Below, one piece after another: positions 32,589-42,750 of a DNA stretch of 64,000 nucleotides. The stretch comes from Paratrimastix pyriformis. Lineage: Eukaryota > Preaxostyla > Paratrimastigidae. The stretch covers positions 1 through 64,000 of the forward strand of contig JAPMOS010000135.1 of assembly GCA_027972325.1 (NCBI GenBank), written 5' to 3'. Under the pieces are notes generated by a model, which saw only the letters and a program-made list of their open reading frames with translations, had not been told where the DNA came from and made no database searches. Position 1 is the first letter of the stretch; the number at the start of each line of letters is the position of its first letter. A program made the position numbers and the translations under genes.

Positions 32589-33610
32589 CTATTTTCCTGG
32601 GGGTTTGGGAAGAAGAAGAGTCTCGATGATTCCTCGCCCTCCGTTCCCCAGCACTACCAAGCCATTCTTTCTCAGCCCACCCACCCCCTCGAGCACCTCT
32701 AGATATTCAGGACACATCACCAGCATCTGAGACTGTCCTTCCACCCACCTCGCCAATTTCTCAATGACCGCTTCACTTTCAATCTCCCGGACCATCTCCC
32801 TCCAAATCCCACGCACCCTTAAGCACCCATAAACTGCATGTTCCAATGTGTCTTTCAGACCACAAGTACACATCAACTCCTCCCCACCGAAGAATTGCCT
32901 TTGTTTTTCCTTAGTCATAATCCTTTGGAAATAAGCTGCGAAAAGCCACCCAGCCGAGCATTCTCTACAAAACCGAGAGCAGTTCATCTCGGCATTTCCT
33001 GACTTATCATTTATCATCAAAACAGCATTCCTCGTCTTCATTCCCAGCCCCTCTAGCTTTCTCCAATTCTGCCACCTCGCCAATCTTGTCTTATAGTCAC
33101 CTTGTACTCTTTCGCCACTTGGACCGATCAGCATAACACCCAATTCCATACTGCAGTCTTCAACTTTCTCAGATTTATTTGCCTCACCAGCTTCAGAGTC
33201 CGCCATATTATTCCCTCGAATATCCACTGCATCTCCAGTTTGATGACCCTTTACCCATACCATTTCAATTTTCCCCACATAATTATCCACAACCTTTTCA
33301 GTCGAACAAGTACACTCCCATTCTTTTTATCCCCAATTCCCCAACGACATTCTATCCTTCCTAACCTTCTGAACCCAAGAAATCGCATACCTCGAATCAG
33401 TAGTAATTTGGACATCACCCCACCCGCCATCTCCAGCGCTCTTACAACCGCATAAAGCTCCGCTTCGTTATTGGTTTGATTTAGCCACGGCGATCGTTTT
33501 GCCTCCTTCTTCACAAACTTGCCATCTATATTTTCAATCACCGCATATGAACCTCTCACCATTTTTCCTTCTCTACATGAAGATCCATCCGTGAAGAAGT
33601 GGGATTTTCC
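32589..33610 (-). pseudogene. RNase H and Cys/His knuckle of LINE copy E
   Basis: Frames read FFTDGSS near 33590, then NQTNNEAELYAVVRALE, then (second frame, 32589-33290) VWVKGHQTGDAVDIRGNNMADSEA and finally MCTCGLKDTLEHAVYGC. This is a classical RNase H followed by the same type of CxC...H...C knuckle as in the GC-rich copies. At least one phase change divides it. The end of the listed frame runs into the inverted-repeat arm. Confidence 0.65.
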
Positions 33611-34256
33611 TATCCTACCAAATTACACGCCCTTTGGCGCTCCTCCTGCACTCCCACCCCATTCTCCACGACCTTCATCACAAGTGCATATTCTTTCTTC
33701 AGTCTTTTCAACACCTTCGAGTATCCTGGCATACAAGTCTTTTCAGCAGCTCCGTGTACCACCGAGGAACATTCCCCCTTACTCCCACCAGATTTAGTTG
33801 TCAGTGATCTCAATAATTTACCATCCCTCGTGGCTAAATCGCTTAATCTCGTCCATCCTTCCCCAAACATTCTCTTTCTTTGACCCCTCGGTATCGTGAT
33901 CAAGTCCCCAAATCCTGATCATTCTCATAGGCGCTACCTTCCTCCCATCTCCCAACTTCCATCCGTACTCCTTGTCTACTAAAAGCACCCAAGGTTCGCT
34001 CTATAAAGATGGCCACCCCTCGGGACCATCGCTCCGGGTCATTAAACAAGCAAGAGGTTGTATTCTCCTTCTCTCTCTTCTCATCCCTCGCCTCCATCAG
34101 AATCTTCCCCTCAATTCGATCATCATCTACAACTCTTTTGCCGTCTGCAACACCACTATCTGATCATGCACATCCGTTGGTTTTTCACACCCAAACCGCC
34201 ATTCTCCTTCATCACATAAACCACGTCAACAGGGTCCGACTTTTTCAAACGATTTC

Positions 34257-34637
34257 CTAATGCCTCCTAATCTTCCTCGAGTACAACTTCTCCACCTCAT
34301 CCAACTCAACCTTCCTGAGAGGCATGCTCCGAGCTATATATTGCAAACACGGCGTCACGCATTCGTTAATCACTTTTCCCAATTCCTGCATCGGAAAGTA
34401 TGCTTCGCCAATTCGAGTTAGCTTCTGCGCCAATTTCTCATAGAGCTTCCTAAAATTCACTTTCATGTGCAATTCTTCATCGATCCAAATCCCGAGATAC
34501 CTGATCCCTTCTCCCTTCGCCTTACATTTCACTTCCTCTCCCATAATTATGATCCCCGACTTATCATCATCATTTGTCATATAGTCTGACTTCTTAAAAT
34601 TAATATCCATATACGCTTCTCGTATCATCCCAACCAC
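34257..34637 (-). CDS. RT thumb region of LINE copy E
   Basis: The frame has KKSDYMTND, GIRYLGIWIDEELHMKVN and VINECVTPCLQYIARSMPLRK, which match the region after FADD in copies A and B (RYLGIWIDEEMNMKIN, INECVSTCLQYTARQ). It is separated from the palm frame by a short phase change. Confidence 0.7.
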   Translation of the reverse strand: MVGMIREAYMDINFKKSDYMTNDDDKSGIIIMGEEVKCKAKGEGIRYLGIWIDEELHMKVNFRKLYEKLAQKLTRIGEAYFPMQELGKVINECVTPCLQYIARSMPLRKVELDEVEKLYSRKIRRH

Positions 34638-34658
34638 CTCACTCCCAATTCTTATCAG

Positions 34659-35858
34659 CTATTCCTTTGATTCAGTGATAATAATAATATCATCAGCAAA
34701 CGCTTGAATCAACACTTCTCGAAGGCTTGCCAGAGTATATCCCCTTCCATGAACCCTCCTCAGGATTGTTTCCATAAATGTGACAAACAACAAACATGAC
34801 AGCGGGTCTCCCTGACTGATTCCCCTTTGGACCTCATAGGGTTCAGTGAGCCCAAAAGATGTAATTACACGAGCCTTCCTACCTTTATATAAATCCCTCA
34901 CGTATTCGATGAAGCTTCTCTCCAATCCCAACTCAACCATTCCCCTTTCCAACGCTGCGAAATCAACCGTATCATAAGCCTTCGATATATCCAGTCCAAG
35001 CATATACCATTTCTTCCCACGCATTTTCGCATCCTCAATCACGCGGATCAGGTTTAAAATGGGGACCTCAATGTGTCTCCCTCTGAGAAATGCAAACTGC
35101 TTTTCTTCGAAAACCTTATCCCCATGACTCCTTTCCACCTCAGCAATTCTCTCCTGGAATCGATTAGCCAGAATACACTGAAGAATTTTCAACGTTACCG
35201 AAATAAGGGTAATCGGCCGCCGATTGGTCGGGTCACCAGGATGAACTTCCACCGACTTCATGATCATATGAACATTACTTTGCTTCATATAATCTGGAAC
35301 CCTTCTCTCACACAGAATCCTATTATATTCCTTAAGCATCCATTCAAAGACCTCATCCGAACAAACCTTAACAATTTCTGCCACCACCTCATCTGGTCCC
35401 GCAGCTTTGCCCGACTTCAAGTGCCGAATCACACTCATCAGTTCTTCCATCTCGATTGGCTTCATAATTCCATCAATTCTCTCCTGATACTCCTCTATGG
35501 GGCACATTTCATCATTACCTCTTTTCTTGGCCAGGTTCTCCATAAACAACCTAAATCCTTCCTTAACTTCACCAGGGTCCACCGTTATCCTCATTTTCCC
35601 GCCCTCCCCTCTCTCCATAAAAGATGCCACGGGAGATTTCAACATTTCATCTTGGAACACCGTTCGATAAAAGTGCCTCCTCCTCCCAGACAAGACCTGC
35701 CGAATATTATATTCCCGGGCTATCCTCCTTTTCTGTCGAAATTCCTGAATCGTCTTCTTCGCCACCCCCTTCTCACTCGCACCAGCCTTACCTGAAAGAA
35801 GCACATCCCTCGCCTTCCTAACCCTTGCAGGCTCATAATCTTTCTCAGTCAATACCAC
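34659..35858 (-). CDS. Reverse transcriptase of LINE copy E
   Basis: A 399-codon open frame holding RT fingers and palm in order: PDEVVAEIVKV, RRPITLISVTLKIL, FAFLRGRHIEVPI, GLDISKAYDTVD (motif A), ISQGDPLSCLLF (motif B) and AFADDIIII (motif C, FADD). It ends in a stop just after motif C. The thumb continues in another frame at 34257-34637 (GEGIRYLGIWIDEELHM), so at least one shift separates palm and thumb. Catalytic aspartates appear intact. Confidence 0.8.
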   Translation of the reverse strand: MVLTEKDYEPARVRKARDVLLSGKAGASEKGVAKKTIQEFRQKRRIAREYNIRQVLSGRRRHFYRTVFQDEMLKSPVASFMERGEGGKMRITVDPGEVKEGFRLFMENLAKKRGNDEMCPIEEYQERIDGIMKPIEMEELMSVIRHLKSGKAAGPDEVVAEIVKVCSDEVFEWMLKEYNRILCERRVPDYMKQSNVHMIMKSVEVHPGDPTNRRPITLISVTLKILQCILANRFQERIAEVERSHGDKVFEEKQFAFLRGRHIEVPILNLIRVIEDAKMRGKKWYMLGLDISKAYDTVDFAALERGMVELGLERSFIEYVRDLYKGRKARVITSFGLTEPYEVQRGISQGDPLSCLLFVTFMETILRRVHGRGYTLASLREVLIQAFADDIIIITESKE

Positions 35859-36337
35859 TTTTACTACTCCTAAAGCAGCGAGGAATCATCGAGACTCTTC
35901 TTCTTCCCAAACCCCCAGGAAAATAGACATCACGTCAGGCAACGCAAAAAGCGGCACTGACCACAAATAGAAAGAAATTCCATGTCAGCTGACACGGATA
36001 GTGTACCCTGCCCTTGCGTAAGCACGTCAAAGGGGCCGGGCACCACTCCGGAAGGTGTGGTCAGGCCCAGACGCATCCCAAAGAAAGAATGTAGAGAAGA
36101 AAGACGAGAGAGACAAAACAAAAGAGGCTTTCAAAGATTGATCAAACATCGGCACAATAAAATTCAACTTCTCCTCCCCATGAGCCGCCGAAGCTCACCC
36201 CGGTAAGCATGTGTCTGCGGAGGGAAAGAGGAGGGTGGAGAAACCTCCGGCTTACCAGGTCACGCAAAAAATCAGGAAAAAATACAGAGGGGGCGAAGCC
36301 TCAGAAAAAGACCCCCGGGGGACGAAGTGCCTTCCAT

Positions 36338-36736
36338 TCACTTCTTCCCCCCCTCCGCAGCAGACTCCTCAGCGGAGCTCTTGCCACGGGCAGAAGAGGC
36401 GGCCGAAAAGAACTTGCGGCCGCCACGGCCACGGCCACGGCCACGGCCACGAGTAGCACCCCGAGACCATCCTCGGGTCGCGCCTCGAACAGCAGAGCCT
36501 CCGCGTCCGCGCGACGAGACCCAATGTCCACTGCGGCCGCGGTGGGTGTTGGAAACGACCACCCTCGACCCATCTTCCAGAGTGAAGAGGCGCGTAGCGG
36601 CCTTGGGGTGATCGTAGCCCTGCTTGGTCAGACGCCGGTTGGCGTTGTAGACCGAGAGTTCCTTGCCCGGGTCCAGCGCGAGGGCTGTGTGCGGGCGAGT
36701 GTGGTGGTGTTGTGACAGAGGGGGGAAAGGTAACAT
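36338..36736 (-). CDS. RG-rich basic protein, right-arm copy
   Basis: 132 codons. After a short Pro/His leader comes TALALDPGKELSVYNANRRL, then DHPKAATRLFTLEDGSRVVV, an Arg/Gly tract (RGRGRGRGG, made by CCACGG repeats) and the tail KSSAEESAAEGGKK. RGG-type tails often bind RNA; that is the only functional hint. The leader region looks like an intron end (pyrimidine-rich, ACACAG), so the true protein may be spliced to an upstream exon not seen here. Confidence 0.4.
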   Translation of the reverse strand: MLPFPPLSQHHHTRPHTALALDPGKELSVYNANRRLTKQGYDHPKAATRLFTLEDGSRVVVSNTHRGRSGHWVSSRGRGGSAVRGATRGWSRGATRGRGRGRGRGGRKFFSAASSARGKSSAEESAAEGGKK

Positions 36737-37053
36737 GACCTGTCTCCCCTCCCCACCCTTTGCTCCTCAAAATGGCAGGAAGAGCAAAGGTGGTGTCGGC
36801 AGGCTCAGGAGGTGGTGAGGCAGTGGGGCTGTAAGCCATGTGGTGCTCCACGCCACCAGGGAGGCGGGTGGGAGTATTTCTGGGGGTTTGGGAAGAAGAA
36901 GAGTCTCGATGATTCCTCGCTTCAGCCTCGGAGCCTCGGCGAACGAGTAATCAATCTCGACGACCTTCATCTTCCCAAACCCCCAGGAAAATAGACAGCA
37001 TGCCAAAGGAATCACACTGCCTCCCAACTCGTGCCTGCCAAGGGGGGAACCCC

Positions 37054-37486
37054 CTAGGGGTCCCCCTTATCAGGTTCAGCGGCCCCCGACATTTCATGAG
37101 GTTTGCCACTGAACCGACCCGCCAACAGTGCCTCGTCGAAGCGATCCGTGACTCCTTCCACTGTGCGACCATAGTGCATTTGGTAGGTGCTGGACCTGGA
37201 GCTCCAACGATACCTGGTCAGAATCTGTGGCAGTGGAATGCCCAGTGCAGCGGCTTTCGACGGGGCGGCTGAGCGAATTGAATGGGCACCCCACTGCAGG
37301 GGAATGCCTGCCACCGTCATCGTCGAACGCACGCAGTTCCGGATCCAGTCTGCCGAGATGGCTTTGCCCACCCTGCACTTCACTGAATTATCCCGTGGAA
37401 AGACAAAGAAGGTGTCCGACACTGCCTGACCCGCAACCGCTGGTTCCGTCGGCCGCTTGGTCAGCCACTGTTTCATGGCGCAGTGT
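37054..37486 (-). pseudogene. Tyrosine recombinase C-terminal part, inverted copy (DIRS-like fossil)
   Basis: Same protein segment as 31041-31469, including the HSIR motif and the YQMHYGR tyrosine region, in opposite orientation. On its upstream side the frame continues a little further (GGSPDNPLCLHCAMKQW) than the left copy. Confidence 0.6.
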
Positions 37487-37598
37487 AGGCACAGTGGGTT
37501 GTCGGGGCTCCCCCCGGTCGCATAGACCCTCGAGTTTTGAATTCCTTTGCCCCGTTTTTTGCGTCGATTCTCTCGCTGCCTCTTGCTATTTTCCAATG

Positions 37599-38608
37599 AA
37601 CAAGACTGAAGAACAATCTGGGATGACGATGGAGCAAATGGAAGAAGCCGGGAAGATTGAGGAGAAGAAACGGGATGCAGAAGCAGCTGTTGCGCAATCG
37701 GAGGCTGCGAGCAAAAAGAGACGTGAGGGTAAGGTCGGTACATTTCGCTTTTGTGGTGGGGTGAGGGGGGGACCTGCATCGGGTCCTGGCCCTATCAATG
37801 TGATCGTGGTCTTACTGGTAGTTTGTTGGATGATGTCTCTTTTGTCGCAGAGAGTCCGTGTTCCGGTTCGTTTCAAGAAGCCTCTGGACTCGTCCTCGCC
37901 CAACTATCGAAACTTGACATTGGCAATGGAGAGGGATGGATTCGCTGAGCCGCTTGTGGAGGGCTCCTACCCCTCCTTTGAGGTGCTCATCTATGAAGAC
38001 GATTTAGAGCTATTGGACAAGTTTTGTGGGGTGAAGGGATTGGACATCCTGGACCACCGAATGGAGGAATTACCTGAGTCGCGCTCAGCCACTACGATTG
38101 TTGGGGACTTCTCCTGGAGTTGCTCCTGAAAGCGATTAGGGAAGCCAATCCTGGCTGCTTTGTGACTGGGAAACAAGTTCATGGCAAGGTCTGTCGGGTG
38201 GGGGTTGGGAATGATCATCTCTTGGTAGGTGCAAGACCCTATGATGAAGGTGTTCCGTGTGCTATGTGTGGTGAGGGCCCGCCAGTGTGGCCATCGGTCG
38301 TGGCGGGTCGCCGGCCGATTTTGCCGGGGAGCGGTCGGAGCAGTTCGAGAATGTGCCTGGCAAGACGGTCATCGTGCTGCGGCCGGCTGGTTGCAGATCG
38401 GTGGCCGACGTGATGCGGTGGTTTGCGACGAGCGGTCTCACCGCCCGGACCAAATCAAACTGAAGGATCGCGATTTGGATTCGGGGCGGTGGGACGGGGC
38501 TTCGTCCTCCGCATCCCGACCGACGAGGTCCCCAGGGCCCGGGCTATGGCGCGGAGGGGCAGGAAGTGGGGGCTGTTGTTGTTGCGGATACGGGCGGGCT
38601 GTGAGTGA
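37599..38608 (+). pseudogene. LINE ORF1 (copy D)
   Basis: The ATG opens MNKTEEQSGMTMEQMEEAGK, a charged helical N-terminus. A 120-bp stretch (37731-37850) follows that starts GTAAGG and ends in a pyrimidine tract plus CGCAG, like an intron. Downstream are RVPVRFKKPLDSSSPNYRNL and EGSYPSFEVLIYEDDLELLD, matching the post-intron part of ORF1 in A (EGSFPEFSILFDRPTAEQF). The frame stops near 38129, and the C-terminal similarity (GRWDG..., FVLRIPTDEVPRARAMARRG) appears in another frame up to 38608. Confidence 0.5.
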
Positions 38609-38609
38609 A

Positions 38610-39230
38610 GGAGCTGGGCGGGTTGTGGACGGGTGCGTGGGGTGGGCAGCTGCTGTGATCATCGGCCCCCCCATATTTCTCCCTGTCCTTCTGTGTTGGC
38701 ACTGTCTGAAAACGAGTGGAAGGGAGCTGGTAAAGGGTGCAGAAAGGGGACTGGGTGGAGAATAATGGAAGGGGTGGGCGCAATTGGTGAGGTGGATCGT
38801 GTAATCGCGAGTTTTGTTTGGGGGCACGATGTATTGAATACCGAAAAACGAGGGGGAAAGGGGGCGAGGGGATATGGGAAAGGGAAAGAAAGGGGTGGGG
38901 GCTTGGTTGGAATGGGAGGGGGAATCATTATGCAACTGAGGGGTGGAACAGATGGTGGAATTGGTGGAGAGAGGTGGAAGGTAAAATTGGAGTGGGTGGA
39001 GATATCACAGACAAGAAGGAGGGGAACGGGAATTGGGTGGGGAATTAATAAAGGGGTAAATGTAGTTGATCCAAAAGAGAGGGGCGAGAAGCGTGGTCGT
39101 CTGGGTTGGATAAAGACTGGTAATGAGAACTGGGAATGCTGGTACGGAGGGGGAAGACCTCTGGAAGGGGCGAAGGGGCCGGTGGTGGACGGGGAGAGAT
39201 GGGATCAGGAGGGTTGGCGGGGGTTGGGAT
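38610..39230 (+). other. G-rich ORF2 N-terminal region of LINE copy D
   Basis: Strongly strand-biased G-rich sequence with a long plus-strand frame (38633-39559), comparable in texture to 3850-5100 of copy A. No domain is recognisable. Confidence 0.35.
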
Positions 39231-40129
39231 GGCTGTTTTCTCCCGCGTTTTCTGGTGGGCTGAGCGCCCTACTTTCCAACTGTGGTTGGATGGTGTGCCG
39301 GCTTGGTGTGGTGGCTGCATTGGGTGGCGGCTGCCCTCAGGTTGGTCGTGGTATGTCTAGCCGATGTCTCGTTGGTCTGTGGATGGAGGAAGATGGATGG
39401 AGAGTTTCTAATCATGCTTTGATCATAGTCTCCCGGCTGGACAGAGTGCTTTGCCTCGGAGGTGGGCCCTGTCTGGTGTCGGAAATAACTACCGGTTTGT
39501 TGGTTGTTGGGACGTCTGGCAGCGGCTCATCCTTAGAATTTCAGATATCTGGCCCCTGAGATGCCTGTCTGACCGTCTGGTCAGATGGAAGATCCTTCTC
39601 TGGGATGTTGCTGATGCGGCACGTTCTTGGGAGAGAGTCTGTCTTTCCGGTATTCTTTTGTCATCTTCAGAAACTTTTAGGAATGTGGCCGCTGATTCTG
39701 TTAAGGCTGGTCAAGGGCAGCCTGGTTATTGTTTTGAGCTTTCCTGGAATGGGGTTGGTCTGTGTGTACCCTCTTTTCAGTCATCCAATTCCAATACTGG
39801 ACTCAGCAGATGGGAGCTCCAATGCCTGCATCCGCACAAAACCTCCGAATGAATGGGCAACTTTGGACGACGTCTGAAGGTCTGTGTGAGTATTCATTTA
39901 TTACAGTTTACTCATTTTCTGAGATCGATGATCTCGGTAGGACTGGTGGTGACGCTAGGGCCGGTCAAGGGGTCAACGGTCAAACCAGGACCCCTTAACA
40001 CCCGCAGCGGTTCCTGCGGGTGCTGGAAGAGAGGGGCCGCTGGGCTACGTCGGCGGGATGCCCTAGGGATCGTTACCCCTGGGGTGGCCAGAGAGGGTCG
40101 AGGACAACCTGGCTAAAATGTGGCAGGCA
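39231..40129 (+). other. Possible fragment of a different LINE endonuclease/RT linker
   Basis: The frames contain DGWRVSNHALIIVSRL, which resembles the final SDH..I motif of LINE endonucleases. They are followed by RRWALSGVGNNYRF and DIWPLRCLSDRLVRWKILLWD, similar in style to the endonuclease-RT linker. The block is absent from copies A and B, hence probably a separate inserted fragment. Confidence 0.3.
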
Positions 40130-40345
40130 AACCTCACCGAGTACGAGGAAAACCCGATGGGGACAACCTCAAGAAGGAGGAAAACCCGTCGGGGACAACC
40201 TCAGAAGGAGGAAAACCCCGCCGTCGGGGACAACCTCAAGGGGCATCGCTGGGCGACACCGGCTGGGTGGGGGATGGACACGATGGAGGAAAACCCCAAG
40301 AAGGGGGACAACCTCAAGAAGGAGAACCCGACTTTGGGAAAACCT
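40130..40345 (+). repeat. Short tandem repeats of ~30 bp
   Basis: Four to five imperfect copies of GGAGGAAAACCCG followed by GGGGACAACCTCA. Spacing varies from about 25 to 45 bp because of inserted triplet-like pieces. Confidence 0.65.
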
Positions 40346-41941
40346 CGATGGTGGGATGGAGGACGATGCCGGGGATGGGAATGCGGCACAGGCTGGCGAC
40401 ATCGGGGGCATACTACTTTGGCTCAGGTGGATGGGGCTGGCTTCCTTTTGCTTACGGTCTGTGCGAATGTTTTCCTTGTTGCCGTTTGCCTTGTAGACTC
40501 CTTTGAGTTTCGGCAGTGCTCTTGGGACAGGGAGGTTTGGAAGGGAGACTGGCTCGGATATCATGGTTGCAAGTGATAATGTACGCTTGGGGGACTTGGA
40601 AGGTCTAGCATGCCAGGCCAATTGGAATTTTATTGTTGACCGATTTAAAGAGATGGGTGGGGATGAAGGGAGGGGGGCGGAAAGGGGGTGGGCTGACATT
40701 GACTTGGCTGAGTTTTGAAAAAGCTGGTTGGGTTGGTTGAGTTTTATTGTAATGACGATGACATCGGTAAAAGATTGGAGGCGGTGGGGAGCAGGATTGC
40801 TATGGAGGTGGAAATGGAGTGGGGAGGGTGATGGAGAGCTGGAGGATGGTAATGGGGCGGAATGTATAGAGGAATAGTTAATGTCACTGGCCACCGCTGC
40901 TGGATCAGCACGGCCCTCCAGGTGGTTGAGGCGGCTGGGGGGGTGGGGAGTTGTACGAGATATTGCGGGGAGGTCATGGGACCCGGAGTGGGGAAGAAGG
41001 GGTGTGGAGGGAGGAGCGGGGTTTGGACGAAGGGCAGGATGGGAAGCGGAGGAGGCCCTCGTTGAATTACGCGGAGGTCTGGGATAGCGGCAAAGGTAAC
41101 TGTGGAAGTGGAGGACATGTCAGGAGTGTGAGCTTGTGAGCAGCGGAACGGAGAGAGAGAAGCGATCTAACGGTGAGATTGGAGCGGGATCTTGGAGAAA
41201 ATGAGTGACGCTGTGGAAGGGTGATCCTTTCAAATCAGAGGATACGAAAAGGTGCCCTGGGTGTGGGAGGATCGTTGGCATGCGAGGGAGGAGCGGGTGG
41301 TGGGAACAGAGGGTGTTATGGTCGTCCAAGTGACGCGGGGTGGGAAGGGATGGTTGATAAGAGGCAATGGAGGGTCCAGCCGGATGTGGTGGAAGTGGGC
41401 GGTGGGTGTATCACATGGTAGCGGTGGCGGAGTTTTGTGGGAGAAGGGGGGCGACACTGGGTGGCGGTCAAAAGATTGAGACCAATGGTGGAGGTTTAAT
41501 GACAGCAGGGTCGGAGAAGTTGGGAAGAGGAAGCAGGTCATGGAGATGTGTTCCTATGTGGAGGGGCAGGAAAAGGCTTCGAAGATGAGGAAGTCGGCCC
41601 TGGGACCGGCGTTCGGAGGTGAGAAAATGCAGATGGAGGTGGGAAGGATGGGGAGCGGGGATGGGGTGGAGCAGTGCATGGGGTGGGTGTGGGAAGCCTA
41701 TCTGCAGTGGGGATAGTTACCCGGAAGTCAGGGTGCCTGCGGGGGAGGGGGAAGGGAGTGAAGGCGCGGAGAAGGAAGGGAAAAGGGATGCAGAGGAAGA
41801 AGAGGCAAAAGCGAAAATGCTGGATATTGAGCGGGTGTATGATGAGAAGGCGGAGGCGGAAGAATTTGTGGGGTGGAAAAGTGGTGCTGCGAAAAAAGGA
41901 GGCTAACTTGAGGGCGGGGCTGCCGGGGAAAGAGGAGGATC

Positions 41942-42720
41942 GGGTGAGGGTGGTCGGATGGAATGTGCGGGGCTGGGCTCGGAATGGAAAAGAAAAAATG
42001 TAGAAGATTTGCTGAAGGTGGGTCGAACGGACGTAGCGCTTTTGCAGGAAACGAAAGGAACGAGGGACAATAAAGAATTTCTGCAGGAAAAATGGATGAA
42101 GGGGTGGTGCTGGAGGAGCTCTGTGGCGGAGGAGTCTGTTAAGCGGCACCCGAGAGGGGGGGTGATGATTGGGTATAGAAAAACATTGCAAGTGGCAGTG
42201 CGAAAGATTACGGAGGTGATTCCTGGTTATCTCATGTTTATGGACTGGACGGAGGGGAAGAATCAGATGAGACTCATCAACATGTATTTTCCTACTGGGG
42301 ACGGAGAGGCGAACGTGAGGGTAAGGAGTGTGATCTTGGAGCGGTTGGAGGAGTGTGTGGCGGGGGGGGCGTCGGATGGGAGAGGAGTCGTGGTGTACAC
42401 AGATGCGAACGGGTGGGCCAAGGAAGGAGGGGAACAAGAGAAACTGGGATTGTATGATGTGGCGAAGATGGTTGGGAAGGCGGGGGAGACAACTTTTATC
42501 CGGAGCCGGAAGGATGGGACGGTGGCGAAAGAGGAAGAGCATGAAGGGAAGGGGAGGGCCCGGTTGGATTTGTGCCTGTCGACGCAGGGGACAATGGGGA
42601 GGGTGCTGGACAATTTGTTTGTTTGGCGGAATGATGAGATTCAGTGGCAGGCGGTCACGGATCACCACATGATTGTAACGGATCTCCGAAACATGGCGCC
42701 CTCTGCGGTGAAGATGGCTC
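41942..42720 (+). CDS. AP-type endonuclease domain of LINE copy D ORF2
   Basis: The first few residues (VRVVGWNVRG) are in one phase and the rest in the frame starting 41958. Motifs: VALLQETKGT (metal-binding Glu), GVMIGYRKTLQVAV, VVVYTDANGWA (Asp/Asn pair), RLDLCLSTQG and VTDHHMIVTDLRN (Asp-His). This is the exonuclease-endonuclease-phosphatase fold that nicks target DNA to prime reverse transcription. Residues are well conserved relative to copy B despite nucleotide divergence, so the domain was under selection before this copy was truncated. Confidence 0.75.
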
Positions 42721-42750
42721 GGAGGAAGGTGGCCATAAGTCCGTCGTACC

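Larger units (their letters stand above)
31040..32637 (+). repeat. Left arm of a giant inverted repeat
   Basis: The whole arm is repeated in reverse orientation at 35878-37486 with only scattered differences by eye. It contains the recombinase C-terminal part (31041-31469), a ~110-bp internal palindrome (about 31523-31640), an RG-rich reading frame (31780-32177), a GT..AG intron-like stretch (about 32262-32300) and, at its inner end, TATTTTCCTGGGGGTTTGGG. The arms may be tail-to-tail DIRS-like ends, a genuine palindromic duplication or an assembly fold-back. Confidence 0.75.
32638..35877 (-). mobile_element. LINE copy E: diverged, AT-richer LINE fragment between the inverted-repeat arms
   Basis: Minus-strand RT and RNase H related in motif wording to copies A and B (FLRGRHIEVPILNLI, LDISKAYDTVDF, GISQGDPLSCLLF, AFADDIIIITESKE, IRYLGIWIDEELHMKVN, and a CTCG...H...C knuckle). 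Composition is much less GC-rich, so it is a different lineage rather than a recent copy. No endonuclease or methyltransferase-like part is present; both ends stop at the arm boundaries. Confidence 0.7.
35878..37486 (-). repeat. Right arm of the giant inverted repeat
   Basis: Reverse complement of 31040-32637. It carries the same recombinase C-part, internal palindrome (about 36888-36995) and RG-rich frame. The outer end at 37486 continues into sequence (CTCCCCCCGGTCGC) that is absent from the left side, because the left arm there abuts the LINE B tail. Confidence 0.75.
37530..42750 (+). mobile_element. LINE copy D, 3'-truncated, diverged
   Basis: It carries ORF1 (37599-38608), a G-rich region, a Cys-motif domain (about 41240-41480, KRCPGCG) and a well-preserved endonuclease (about 41950-42720). 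It then stops abruptly at about 42750, before the RT. Similarity to A and B is clear at protein level but nucleotide divergence is large. A block at about 39230-40500 has no counterpart in A or B and is probably an insertion. 3' truncation is unusual for target-primed insertion, so recombination or deletion after insertion is likely. Confidence 0.6.

Noticed and set aside
36420-36470. CCACGG repeats as a separate minisatellite
   Set aside because: They are the codons of the Arg/Gly tract in the RG-rich frame and only about five units long.
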